61,389 bases of DNA from a virus. The stretch covers positions 1-61,389 of IMG/VR virus record IMGVR_UViG_3300025132_007241; one strand, 5' to 3'. The notes beneath the pieces are model-generated. The model was not told the origin of the DNA. It saw nothing but the letters and a program-made list of their open reading frames with translations, and made no database searches. The position numbers and the translations under genes are program-made. Positions 7,624 through 15,568 of this stretch are shown here, in pieces. Numbering within the stretch: position 1 is the first letter of the stretch; each line of letters opens with the position of its first letter.

Positions 7624-8459
7624 TGTCGGTGCTATTCCTCGCTGATTTCTTCAGCGACCAGATCAACGGTGGGGGCGAGAACAATGATGCTGTCCTCATC
7701 GCTGATCTGCGTCAGAGGGGAATTTCAGTTGAAAAGGTTCACTGCCAAGCGGTCACGGTTGATCAACTACATGCAGCTGATACGGTTATAGTTTCAAACT
7801 TTGTTACTCTTGCATCGACGCATAGGGAATATATTACCGACAATTGTGATTACATCATTTATGAGCATGACCACAAATATGTAACAACGCGTGATCCCTC
7901 GAAGTTCGTAAACTTTATGATTCCTCCACAACATATTATCAACAAGATGTTCTATCACCGTGCACGAAAAGTGATTGTACTCAGTGAAATTTGCAAAACT
8001 GTCATGGAAAATAATTTGGGTAATACCAACGTCCACTCGATTGGTAGCAGCTTGTGGTCGAAAGAGAAATTCACATTTTTGCGTGAGTGCCCAAAGAACA
8101 AGACAAAAGGCGTAGCTGTGATCGATTCTAGCAACCCGACCAAGGGTAGGGCTGCAGCGATAGCCACTTGCGAGAAAAAGAACATAGAATTTGATCTTGT
8201 CTCATCACCTGATCAATATGAATTTCTCAAGATATTAAGCGAGTATAAATCATTGTTATTTGTCCCTCAAGTGTTAGAGACCTTTTGCCGATTAATAGCA
8301 GAAGCAAAGATGTTGGAATGCCAGGTTTACACTAACGGAAAATTAATTGGCATGATGAGCGAGCCATTTGCACAACAATCCGGACTTGAATTAATCGAAA
8401 CCCTGGAAGGTCAGGTCACTAGCGCCTTGGATTATTTTTATGAGTTGGTAAAAAAATGA
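7587..8459 (+). CDS. Glycosyltransferase-like protein (GT-B fold, divergent)
   Basis: A 290-residue protein. The N-terminal part has FSDQINGGGENND, a glycine-rich loop near residue 25. The C-terminal part has an EX7E-like motif (ETFCRLIAE) followed by AKMLECQVYTNG, as in GT4 enzymes. It is shorter than its two upstream neighbours, with a reduced N-terminal domain. The ATG at 7587 has a strong GAGGAG 5 bases upstream, so I keep it despite a 37-bp overlap. A GTG at 7623 is the alternative. It ends in an ATGA overlap with the heptose epimerase gene. Confidence 0.7.
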   Translation: MVISNGRHSDSVVSVLFLADFFSDQINGGGENNDAVLIADLRQRGISVEKVHCQAVTVDQLHAADTVIVSNFVTLASTHREYITDNCDYIIYEHDHKYVTTRDPSKFVNFMIPPQHIINKMFYHRARKVIVLSEICKTVMENNLGNTNVHSIGSSLWSKEKFTFLRECPKNKTKGVAVIDSSNPTKGRAAAIATCEKKNIEFDLVSSPDQYEFLKILSEYKSLLFVPQVLETFCRLIAEAKMLECQVYTNGKLIGMMSEPFAQQSGLELIETLEGQVTSALDYFYELVKK

Positions 8460-9316
8460 TTTTAGTGACAGGCGCCGCAGGATTTATAGGACAAAGCTTA
8501 GTCGACCATCTAGGCACCCGCGCCGTGATTTGCGCCGATCCCTCTGATTCAAATATGTTAACACCGGAAGAGGCTTTACGCCGTCTGGAGTTTACTGACG
8601 ATATCACCGTGGTATATCATATGGGCGCCATATCTTCTACTACAGAAACAAATATGTTGGCGCTCACTGAAAATAATGTTGCTTATAGTCTCAAACTTCT
8701 GTATCTTTGCCTCGATAAAGACATTCCCTTTGTTTATGCCTCTTCCGCATCGGTGTATGGCGCTGCCACTGGAACTCAGCGAGAGGACCAACCACACGCC
8801 CCCATTAACGGATACGCTATAAGCAAGTCGACCTTTGACAACTTTACGCATCAGATAATCTCACTATATCCAGACGCCAAAGTGTATGGGCTTAGGTATT
8901 TTAACGTTTATGGTCATCACGAACATCATAAGGGCAATATGGCGAGCCCTGTGCACAAATTCACGATGCAGGCAAGAGATACAGGTAAGATCCAGATTTT
9001 TGAGGGTAGCGAAAACTATCTTCGTGATTTCATTAATATTGAAGACGTAGTAAAAATTACCATTGAAGCAAGCAACCTCGCGCAAGCTGGTGTTTATAAC
9101 GTAGGAACAGGAGTCGCTCGATCGTTCCTAGATGTGGCTAAGATAATCGCTGCTGAGACGGGGGCGGAAATTGAGGAAATCCCCTTCCCAAACCATCTCA
9201 AAGGTAGATATCAGACCCACACCTGCAGCGATAACACAAAAATTGCGGACAATGGCTACACTCACCCGCGCCTCGATCTAGAGACTGGAATTAAAAACAC
9301 CCTGGCTTTGATATGA
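8456..9316 (+). CDS. hldD: ADP-L-glycero-D-manno-heptose 6-epimerase
   Basis: A 286-residue extended SDR enzyme. GAAGFIGQS (6-14) binds NADP. HMGAISSTTET (55-65) matches the HldD substrate segment. YAISK has catalytic Tyr120 and Lys124, and RYFNVYG plus HHKGNMASPVHKF and FEGSENYLRDF are HldD hallmarks, as is FPNHLKGRYQ near residue 245. HldD converts ADP-D-glycero- to ADP-L-glycero-D-manno-heptose, the last step of the LPS inner-core heptose donor pathway. It is somewhat shorter than the usual 310 residues because the loop after the first strands is trimmed. It is coupled by 4-bp overlaps to both neighbours and is followed by the heptose adenylyltransferase and kinase genes, which strongly supports the assignment. 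Confidence 0.9.
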   Translation: MILVTGAAGFIGQSLVDHLGTRAVICADPSDSNMLTPEEALRRLEFTDDITVVYHMGAISSTTETNMLALTENNVAYSLKLLYLCLDKDIPFVYASSASVYGAATGTQREDQPHAPINGYAISKSTFDNFTHQIISLYPDAKVYGLRYFNVYGHHEHHKGNMASPVHKFTMQARDTGKIQIFEGSENYLRDFINIEDVVKITIEASNLAQAGVYNVGTGVARSFLDVAKIIAAETGAEIEEIPFPNHLKGRYQTHTCSDNTKIADNGYTHPRLDLETGIKNTLALI

Positions 9317-9711
9317 CAACAGTTTTTATTAATGGCTGTTTTGATATCTTGCATCGAGGTCACCTAGAATTGTTTAAATATGGTGCCTCCCTGGGTACTA
9401 CTCTCGTCGTTGCAATCGATTCAGACGAAAAGGTCAGAGCAGCCAAAGGACCAGATCGTCCTGTTAACAGTGTAGAAGATCGAAAGTTTATGTTATCCTC
9501 ATTACGATACATCGATCAGGTCGAAGTGTTTAACACACCAGAAGAGCTTGTCGCACTAGTAAAACAAACCGCCCCTGATATTATGATTGTAGGATCAGAT
9601 TGGCAAGGTAAGCATATTGTTGGCGGAGAGCACGCCAAAAAGATTAAGTATTTTGAGAGAATAGATGGATATTCCACAACCAAAATCATTCAAAGTATTA
9701 GTGATAGGTGA
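9313..9711 (+). CDS. rfaE2: Heptose 1-phosphate adenylyltransferase (HldE C-terminal domain as a free protein)
   Basis: A 132-residue nucleotidyltransferase. NGCFDILHRGHLELF (8-21) holds the HRGH motif (14-17), KGPDRPVN (45-52) is the RfaE substrate loop, and GYSTTKII (119-126) is the C-terminal nucleotide motif. These are the signatures of the adenylyltransferase half of HldE, which makes ADP-D-glycero-D-manno-heptose from the 1-phosphate and ATP. In E. coli this domain is the C-terminal part of a bifunctional enzyme. Here it is separate and precedes the kinase gene. It overlaps hldD by 4 bp and the kinase gene by 47 bp. Confidence 0.9.
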   Translation: MTTVFINGCFDILHRGHLELFKYGASLGTTLVVAIDSDEKVRAAKGPDRPVNSVEDRKFMLSSLRYIDQVEVFNTPEELVALVKQTAPDIMIVGSDWQGKHIVGGEHAKKIKYFERIDGYSTTKIIQSISDR

Positions 9712-10435
9712 TGCCTGCACAGATCGGTATTATTATGGGGACTGCACACGGCTAAGTCCAGAGGCGCCTGTGCCCGTTTTGAAGCACTTATACACTGAAG
9801 AGCGCCTAGGCATGTGTTTGAACGTTGGAGCCAATCTAAAGGCTCTGGGCGCCTCTGTAGACGTTTTAAAGAATGACGAAATGATCTATAAGGATCGCTT
9901 TGTCGACGTCAAAACAAAACAGCATCTTTTAAGAGCGGATTTCGGTGAAAGCAAAGCAGTGATACCGATGGATACGTCCTGTCTTAATGTAAATTCATAT
10001 GACGCTGTCGTGGTATCAGATTATGATAAAGGATTCGTTAGTCGAACAGCAGCCGTTGAAATATCAACAAAATGTAACGAAGCTAAAATTCCGCTGTTTG
10101 TGGATTCCAAGAAAAAGAAATTAACTTGCTATGAACACTGTTTCATCAAAATAAACGAAAAAGAAAGAAACGAACTGCATTCATATTCTAAAACGGCAGA
10201 CCTAATTGTGACCTTGGGCGCAAAGGGGGTAGAGTGGGCAGGCACGGTGTACCCCACAACAGAATGCGAAGTGTTTGATGTGTCGGGTGCAGGCGATACT
10301 TTCCTTGCTGCGCTGGTGCATAAATATCTTGAAACCAAAGATACACCCACAGCGCTTAAATTTGCTAATGATTGTGCTAGAATAGTAGTACAAAAGTTTG
10401 GCACCTATTGCCTAAAGCCAGGAGATCTTACATAG
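9665..10435 (+). CDS. rfaE1: Heptose 7-phosphate kinase (HldE N-terminal domain as a free PfkB-family protein)
   Basis: A 256-residue PfkB/ribokinase-family kinase. VLVIGDACTDRYYYGDCTRLSPE (11-33) and APVPVLK (34-40) are close to the HldE start. FVDSKKKK sits near residue 148, and DVSGAGDTF (205-213) holds the catalytic Asp211 and the anion hole. HldE kinase phosphorylates D-glycero-D-manno-heptose 7-phosphate at O1 to the 1,7-bisphosphate. The protein is 60-70 residues shorter than the domain in E. coli, with shortened middle segments. The start is supported by GAGAG before the ATG and by the conserved N-terminus, although it overlaps the adenylyltransferase gene by 47 bp. The next gene starts immediately after its stop. 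Confidence 0.88.
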   Translation: MDIPQPKSFKVLVIGDACTDRYYYGDCTRLSPEAPVPVLKHLYTEERLGMCLNVGANLKALGASVDVLKNDEMIYKDRFVDVKTKQHLLRADFGESKAVIPMDTSCLNVNSYDAVVVSDYDKGFVSRTAAVEISTKCNEAKIPLFVDSKKKKLTCYEHCFIKINEKERNELHSYSKTADLIVTLGAKGVEWAGTVYPTTECEVFDVSGAGDTFLAALVHKYLETKDTPTALKFANDCARIVVQKFGTYCLKPGDLT

Positions 10436-10765
10436 ATGAACTATGTATTTGATATAGATGGTACAATTTGTACCACCACAGAGGGGAACTATGAGACAGC
10501 TAAACCTCTCGCTGATCGTATTGCGATCGTTAATGCTCTTTATGATGAGGGGCACACAATTATTTTCCAAACGGCTCGTGGAATGGGGCGTAGCGATAAC
10601 TCTGTTGCCTATGCAAACACTGCATTTTATGAGTTAACAAAACGGCAGTTGAACAACTGGGGAGTTAAGTATCACTCTCTATTTTTAGGAAAACCAGCAG
10701 GAGATATATACATCGATGACAAAGGAATTAAAGACAAAGACTTCTTTGCCCATGAAACACGTTGA
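10436..10765 (+). CDS. Small HAD-type phosphatase, candidate heptose bisphosphate phosphatase
   Basis: A 109-residue minimal HAD hydrolase with FDIDGTI (5-11; nucleophile Asp6, acid/base Asp8), FQTARG (42-47; Thr of motif II), LGKPAGDIYIDDK with Lys near residue 84 and the acidic pair near residue 92. It resembles small HAD proteins of capsule and LPS loci. It directly follows the heptose kinase gene with no gap, so removal of the 7-phosphate from heptose 1,7-bisphosphate (the GmhB step) is a reasonable inference. True GmhB proteins are longer (about 180-190 residues) and this one lacks their insert, so the role rests on context. Confidence 0.75.
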   Translation: MNYVFDIDGTICTTTEGNYETAKPLADRIAIVNALYDEGHTIIFQTARGMGRSDNSVAYANTAFYELTKRQLNNWGVKYHSLFLGKPAGDIYIDDKGIKDKDFFAHETR

Positions 10766-11093
10766 TAAAGGTTGGGGCTGGGAACGTTGGATTGTTAACT
10801 GTGAAGAATATTGCGGCAAACTCTTGTTTTTCAATTCTGGAAAGCGGTGTTCGTGGCACTACCATGTATTGAAGGACGAGGTATTCTATCTACAATCCGG
10901 TAAGATGATGATATACTTTTCCGAACAGGATGATATCACTAAGGCTGAGCAATTAGTTTTAAACGCCGGGGACAACTTCCATGTTTACCGCGGCTTACGT
11001 CATCAGATGGTGGCTCTGGAAGACTCGGAACTATTTGAGTTTTCGACACAACATTTTGACAGCGATAGCCATCGTGTCATAAAGGGTGATTAA
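10752..11093 (+). CDS. Cupin-domain protein
   Basis: A 113-residue single cupin. It starts KHVDKGWGWERW, then has CSWHYHVLKDEVFYLQSG (metal-binding His pair and Glu), and ends with the second cupin motif around AGDNFHVYRGLRHQMVAL. The pattern is that of mannose-6-phosphate isomerase/sugar-epimerase-type cupins in polysaccharide loci. An in-frame ATG at 10716 would add 12 residues with no similarity. It has an AGGAG, but at a long 12-base spacing. I prefer 10752, which overlaps the HAD gene by 14 bp. A sugar isomerase or epimerase role is likely, but the substrate is unknown. Confidence 0.75.
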   Translation: MKHVDKGWGWERWIVNCEEYCGKLLFFNSGKRCSWHYHVLKDEVFYLQSGKMMIYFSEQDDITKAEQLVLNAGDNFHVYRGLRHQMVALEDSELFEFSTQHFDSDSHRVIKGD

Positions 11094-11789
11094 ATGACAA
11101 CAGAAATGGACTGGTTCCTGGAGAACCTCAGGACAAAAACTCCTTTTGGCTACGCGCGGTTTAACGATGGCGAGATGATGGCAATCGACCAGATTGGATC
11201 TGTAGTTGCCCGTGGCGATCAGGTTGTAGACGAGTCTTTACACAATGCGCTCAACGAAGCCATTATTCACAAACAAGAGCGTTACTATATTGGTATCCCT
11301 TGTTCATTATGTTACCCACGCCTTGCAGCTCTTGCCCACGAAGTAGTGGGTGACTACGACTATCTAACAAGCGCCGTCGCAACAACAAACAGAAATTGGA
11401 AGCATTTTATTACGTCTTTCCCGGCTGCAATGGAAGGTCGCCGGCTCGTATGGGTGGGAGGTAATGACCAGAACCCCGATGCAATTCGTGATTTAGGAAT
11501 TACTGTAGGGAAAACGGCACTTGTCCCGCGCAAAAACAGCTGGAAATTCTATGACAAGATTCGCCAGGCGCTTCCCGAACACTTCCAACCGGGAGATGTG
11601 GTGGGCATATCACTAGGACCAACTGCGAGGATCCTTGTTAGACAATGGTTTGAGGAGTTCCCGGATCTCACATTTATCGATATGGGTAGCAACCTTGATC
11701 CATTTACGCGCAACGTGCGTCACAATTGCCACAAGGGCTGGGACGAGACTGGATTTAACCTGACTAAGCGCTGCCCGGAGTGCAACTAA
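11094..11789 (+). CDS. GT-D fold glycosyltransferase (DUF1792-like)
   Basis: A 231-residue protein starting directly after the cupin stop. GYARFNDGEMMAI near residues 18-30 carries the D-x-E (DGE) motif that marks GT-D fold glycosyltransferases of the DUF1792 family. Later segments YIGIPCSLCYP, FVGG-like VWVGGN and VPRKNSW fit that family, as does GDVVGISLGPTARILVRQW. Family members transfer glucose in protein O-glycosylation or cell-surface glycan assembly. The C-terminus has a Cys/His group (HNCHKGW, RCPEC) that may bind metal, which I do not know from the family. Acceptor and donor are unknown. Confidence 0.75.
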   Translation: MTTEMDWFLENLRTKTPFGYARFNDGEMMAIDQIGSVVARGDQVVDESLHNALNEAIIHKQERYYIGIPCSLCYPRLAALAHEVVGDYDYLTSAVATTNRNWKHFITSFPAAMEGRRLVWVGGNDQNPDAIRDLGITVGKTALVPRKNSWKFYDKIRQALPEHFQPGDVVGISLGPTARILVRQWFEEFPDLTFIDMGSNLDPFTRNVRHNCHKGWDETGFNLTKRCPECN

Positions 11790-11790
11790 C

Positions 11791-12519
11791 ATGAGAATTT
11801 ACCTTTCTACTTCGAACAAATACAATGTTCTCTGTCCTATCAATATTCATTTTTTGAATAAGTATTGGCCTGGGCAAGACATCACATTGGTCGGGTATGA
11901 AAAGGTACTCGAACTAAAAGATCTCCCGGATAATGTAACAGTCCATAGCCTCGGTAACCAAGACAACTTTGGAAAGACATGGACGAACGCCCTTATTCCA
12001 TTCTTTCGCGATATCCCGGAAGAATATTTTGCTTTAATCCTGGACGATCAGGTGTTGGCGCACCCAGTAGATCAAAGTAAAATGGATCTTCTAGAAAAGT
12101 ATTTCAAGTTTGGCAGAGCAGAAAAAGCTATGATTGGGGGAGGTGTGCAATTCTCGGACGGTAAAAGAATTGGAAATGACTTAGTTGAAATTCGCCAGGA
12201 TGTCCCGTACAGAACGTCACTACACCCGGCTATTTGGAAGAAAAGTTATTTTCTCAAGTACCTAAAACCTAATTTTACTTCATGGGATTTTGAATTAAAA
12301 AATGAAGCCCGTAATGACCAAGCCAGAATTTTAAACTTTGATTATGATTACCCCAATGAGCCCCATCCCTATTGCAATGTGGAACTCTACAATAAGGGAG
12401 AGATCACAATCAACAGTGCAGGAGAGACGATTACCAATCAACCGTCGACCCCATTCTTCAAGAAAGAAGACTTAAAATATATGTGGGACGAAATCCACAA
12501 AGAAGGAATCAAGATATGA
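11791..12519 (+). CDS. Putative glycosyltransferase (GT-A-like)
   Basis: A 242-residue protein. The sequence MRIYLSTSNKYN, followed by a YFALILDDQVL segment near residue 90, looks like the strand plus acidic (DxD-like) motif of a GT-A glycosyltransferase. The C-terminal half has many aromatic and charged residues, with an SWDFELKNEAR segment. No standard family is recognised with certainty. It starts 1 base after the previous stop and overlaps the next SDR gene by 4 bp (ATGA). Its place within the sugar operon supports a glycan role. Confidence 0.6.
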   Translation: MRIYLSTSNKYNVLCPINIHFLNKYWPGQDITLVGYEKVLELKDLPDNVTVHSLGNQDNFGKTWTNALIPFFRDIPEEYFALILDDQVLAHPVDQSKMDLLEKYFKFGRAEKAMIGGGVQFSDGKRIGNDLVEIRQDVPYRTSLHPAIWKKSYFLKYLKPNFTSWDFELKNEARNDQARILNFDYDYPNEPHPYCNVELYNKGEITINSAGETITNQPSTPFFKKEDLKYMWDEIHKEGIKI

Positions 12520-13439
12520 GAGCACTAGTATTAGGACACACAGGGTTTGTAGGATCAAACTTGATGACATACCTTATCGCACAGGGTGTCGATGTCATGG
12601 GGGTATCCCGAGAAAACTGCGATCTTCGCATTCAGGGACATTTTGAGGAATACCTTAGAGAAGCAGGAGAGGGGCTGGATGTTATTTTTAACTGCGCCGC
12701 AAATGTCGGAAGTGTTCATTACGTTACGGAATTTGCTGGCGACGTCATGTACGACAACACCCAAATGGTCTTAAACATTTATAACGCTGTTCGTGAAGTC
12801 ACCCCCTCTACGGTGATTGTCAACCCTCTGTCTAACTGTTGTTATGCTAACGGAACCCAAGTACAAGATGAAACCAAGTGGCTAGAGGGCGAAGTACATC
12901 CTTCAGTGTTTTCGTTTGGTAATTTTAAGCGGGTCCTATATTATATATCTCGTTGCTACAGTATGCAATACGGCGTAAGAAGCGTAAACCTTATGTTCCC
13001 CGGTATTTACGGTCCTGGTGATAGCACAGACCCGAACAAAGTACACGCACTTAACGGAATGATTATCCGCATGTTGGGTGCCATTGAGGCAAATGACGAG
13101 CACTTTGAAATTTGGGGTACCGGGAAGCCAATCCGCGAGTGGGCATACATTGATGACGTTTGCAAAATTATGCATATGAGCGTCGATTTAGGTGAGATGA
13201 TTGAGCCTGTTAACGTAGCTCAAGGTAAAGGATTTACTATTGCTGAAACCGGCGGGTGCATCGCCGCAGCCACTGGCTATACCGGAGAGCTTGTCTTTAA
13301 TACAGAATATCAAGACGGTGCCCCAGTGAAAATTCTAGGAATGGGCAAGTTTGCCACAGTTTTCGAAGGCTATGAATTCTCGGATCATCAAGAAGGAATT
13401 AACCATACAGTTGAATATTATAAAGGAGTACTAAACTAA
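12516..13439 (+). CDS. GDP-fucose synthase-like SDR protein with Tyr-to-Phe change in the active site
   Basis: A 307-residue extended SDR resembling GDP-L-fucose synthase (Fcl/WcaG). It has the GHTGFVGSNL nucleotide loop at residues 8-17, NCAANVGSVHY near 68-78 and NPLSNCCYANG near 108-118. The catalytic block usually reads YxxxK, but here it reads FGNFK. Aligned on the conserved QYG 15 residues later, the tyrosine is replaced by phenylalanine while the lysine is kept. MFPGIYGPGD and IREWAYIDD follow as in the family. The start at 12516 (ATGA overlap) is preferred over 12483. The loss of the tyrosine means it may catalyse only epimerisation, another reaction, or none. Confidence 0.8.
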   Translation: MRALVLGHTGFVGSNLMTYLIAQGVDVMGVSRENCDLRIQGHFEEYLREAGEGLDVIFNCAANVGSVHYVTEFAGDVMYDNTQMVLNIYNAVREVTPSTVIVNPLSNCCYANGTQVQDETKWLEGEVHPSVFSFGNFKRVLYYISRCYSMQYGVRSVNLMFPGIYGPGDSTDPNKVHALNGMIIRMLGAIEANDEHFEIWGTGKPIREWAYIDDVCKIMHMSVDLGEMIEPVNVAQGKGFTIAETGGCIAAATGYTGELVFNTEYQDGAPVKILGMGKFATVFEGYEFSDHQEGINHTVEYYKGVLN

Positions 13440-14572
13440 TGGAACAAGATTACAAGATGGAAGAACCCGTCATTCGCTGCTGGAGTGTTTTCATTCCGGA
13501 CCATGCTGGTGATGAAGTAACAAAGACTCTTAAGTCAACCTGGATTAACACAGGCAAGAAAGAAAAGGAATTCCGCTCCAAGATTTGTGAACGGTTCAAC
13601 GCCCCCTATGCTGTCGCGTGTATGACGGGCACAGCTGCTCTTAAAATTGCTCTCAAGGCGCTAGGCATCGGTCCTGGAGATGAAGTCGTTAGCACGCCCT
13701 TTACCTTTATTGCCACCAACACAGCCATCCTTGAAGTAGGGGCAACCCCGGTATTTGCGGATATCCAATACGATACTCTGAATATTGATCCCAAGAGTGT
13801 CGCCGAAAAGATTACAGATAAGACAAAAGCTATTATGTGTGTGCACTACGCGGGCAACCCCGTCGATCTAGACGAACTCCGCGAAGTTGCCGCCGCCCAC
13901 AATCTACCAATTATTGAAGATAGTGCCCACGCACAGGGCACTCGCTATAAGGGTAATCCCATTGGTTCAACTGGAGATGTGGCTACGTTTTCATTTCAGT
14001 GTGTTAAGATTGTTACCAGCGGCGACGGCGGCGTGGTTACCACAACGCGCCCAGAGGTCTATGCAAAGCTTAAAAAGCAGTCATGGTATGGCATCGACCG
14101 CGACACCAAGAAAACGAGCATCCTCGACCCGCTCCCAGCCCCACCGGATGGTCTAGGATTCAAGTCTAACATGAATGACATCACGGCCACGCTCGCATGC
14201 GTAGCTATTGACAGTTTAGACGAAGCATTAGCTATCCGGAAAGAAATGGGTGAGCGATATCGGAATGAGCTGTCCGGACTCAACAAGGTGACGTTAGTAG
14301 ACTACAAGGATCACTGGACGCCGAATTATCAGATCTTCCCGATTCATGTAGAAAACCGAGATGAGTTTGCCCAGTACATGTGGGATCGTAATATTCAGGT
14401 CAATGTTAACAATCGACGTAATGACATTTATGAGATGTTTGGTGGTCTGTGTGATTTGCCTAATCTTAAGCGTTGTGATGAAGACGTTATCTTGATCCCC
14501 CTACATGCAGACCTTACATATGCGGATCTAACGCGCGTTATTGATGCGATTAAGGAATATGATGCTTTATGA
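13439..14572 (+). CDS. DegT/DnrJ/EryC1/StrS family sugar aminotransferase
   Basis: A 377-residue PLP-dependent enzyme of normal length. CMTGTAALKIAL near residue 61 binds the cofactor phosphate, FTFIATNTAI follows, and IIEDSAHAQGTRYKG near 155-170 supplies the Asp that contacts the pyridine nitrogen. FSFQCVKIVTSGDGGVV near 183-199 holds the Schiff-base lysine. These enzymes transaminate nucleotide-linked keto-sugars to amino-sugars, using glutamate or glutamine. It would act on a 4-keto or 3-keto sugar made by one of the neighbouring SDR dehydratases, for example the RmlB-like enzyme. It shares a TAATG stop/start with the upstream SDR gene and an ATGA with the next gene. Confidence 0.9.
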   Translation: MEQDYKMEEPVIRCWSVFIPDHAGDEVTKTLKSTWINTGKKEKEFRSKICERFNAPYAVACMTGTAALKIALKALGIGPGDEVVSTPFTFIATNTAILEVGATPVFADIQYDTLNIDPKSVAEKITDKTKAIMCVHYAGNPVDLDELREVAAAHNLPIIEDSAHAQGTRYKGNPIGSTGDVATFSFQCVKIVTSGDGGVVTTTRPEVYAKLKKQSWYGIDRDTKKTSILDPLPAPPDGLGFKSNMNDITATLACVAIDSLDEALAIRKEMGERYRNELSGLNKVTLVDYKDHWTPNYQIFPIHVENRDEFAQYMWDRNIQVNVNNRRNDIYEMFGGLCDLPNLKRCDEDVILIPLHADLTYADLTRVIDAIKEYDAL

Positions 14573-15288
14573 GAGGGCTTATCGGTCATACTGGATTCGT
14601 AGGATCGAATATTCTAGAGCAGTCTAAGTTTGATAAGTGTTATAATTCCAAGAATATAGAGTCCATAGCAGGCGAAAACTTTGATGTTCTAGTCTGTGCG
14701 GGCGTAAGCAGCGTCAAATGGAGAGCGAACAAAGAACCTGAAGAAGATTTCAAGCAAATTGAGCGACTGATCAGCAGTATTAACAAGGCTACGTTCAAAA
14801 CATTAGTACTCATTTCAACGATCGCAGTGTATGATAATCCTGCAGATAGTGCATATGGTCGGCATAGATTGTATCTAGAGACCTATTTAATGAACAAATA
14901 TAAGAACGTTTATATTACTCGCTTGCCATCCTTATTCGGGAAAGGATTAAAAAAGAACGTAATCTATGATTTAATGAATGAGGATTATAGATTTGTTCCA
15001 AGTCCATGGAGTTATTTTCAATACTATTGCTTAGACAACATCTGGAAAGATATCCAAAAGCAGATTGATTTAGATATTAAGACATTAAATATTAACTCGG
15101 AAAGAGTGCCGTTTGGTAAGGTGTTGAATCTTTTTGGGCTAAACTTAGAACAATTTAGAAGAAATAAAGTAGTGCAAGAAAACATGTTGAGTGATCACGC
15201 TGAACACTGGGGACAGACGGGAGACTATCTGTATACTCAGGAAGAGACACTAGAAGAGATTAAGAAGTTTATAACACCACATGAATGA
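14569..15288 (+). CDS. SDR-like NAD(P)-binding protein, probably degenerate
   Basis: A 239-residue Rossmann-fold protein with LIGHTGFVGSNILE (4-17). The usual catalytic YxxxK is YGRHR near residue 104, so the lysine is replaced by arginine. It is also 60-80 residues shorter than typical epimerases. The gene looks markedly AT-richer than its neighbours (two 60-base lines counted at 14881 and 15061 give 32-33% G+C, against 52% for a line in the preceding gene), which suggests a separate origin. It is coupled to both neighbours. It may be a structural or regulatory SDR relative rather than an active epimerase. Confidence 0.65.
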   Translation: MRGLIGHTGFVGSNILEQSKFDKCYNSKNIESIAGENFDVLVCAGVSSVKWRANKEPEEDFKQIERLISSINKATFKTLVLISTIAVYDNPADSAYGRHRLYLETYLMNKYKNVYITRLPSLFGKGLKKNVIYDLMNEDYRFVPSPWSYFQYYCLDNIWKDIQKQIDLDIKTLNINSERVPFGKVLNLFGLNLEQFRRNKVVQENMLSDHAEHWGQTGDYLYTQEETLEEIKKFITPHE

Positions 15289-15568
15289 ATACTACGCAAA
15301 ATACTTAACGCTCCACAAGCACCCGACAAACCGGCTGCTGCATTTTGTTGGGCTTTGGGTCACAATTCTTTTTGTAGGCTGGGTAGTTGCTTCGAAGCTC
15401 TGGCTTCTTCTATTGCTAGCTCCATTTGTGGTATACCCGTTTGCTTGGTCGGGACACTACATTTTTGAAAAGAATAAACCAGCTGCATTTCATAATCCCA
15501 TTAAAGCTAAGATTGCTGATTGGATGATGTTTAGAGATATCTTACTTGGAAGGTTAAGGATATGGTAA
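15281..15568 (+). CDS. DUF962 / Mpo1-like small membrane protein
   Basis: A 95-residue protein matching the DUF962 family. LHKHPTNRLLHFVGLW sits at 11-26, two hydrophobic segments at about 22-40 and 40-56, then GHYIFEKNKPAAFHNP (58-73). The conserved histidines are all present (His12, His14, His21, His59, His71). In yeast, the family member Mpo1 is an Fe(II)-dependent dioxygenase acting in alpha-oxidation of 2-hydroxy fatty acids. Bacterial members are mostly uncharacterised. Bacterial homologues are often longer, and this short form keeps the core. It overlaps both neighbours within the sugar operon, so a role on 2-hydroxy acyl chains of lipid A or glycolipids is possible but unproven. Confidence 0.85.
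   Translation: MNEYYAKYLTLHKHPTNRLLHFVGLWVTILFVGWVVASKLWLLLLLAPFVVYPFAWSGHYIFEKNKPAAFHNPIKAKIADWMMFRDILLGRLRIW

Noticed and set aside
13887-14156. Alternative plus-strand frame inside the DegT gene
   Set aside because: It is a shadow of a strongly conserved aminotransferase frame; composition is arginine/proline-rich as expected from off-frame reading.
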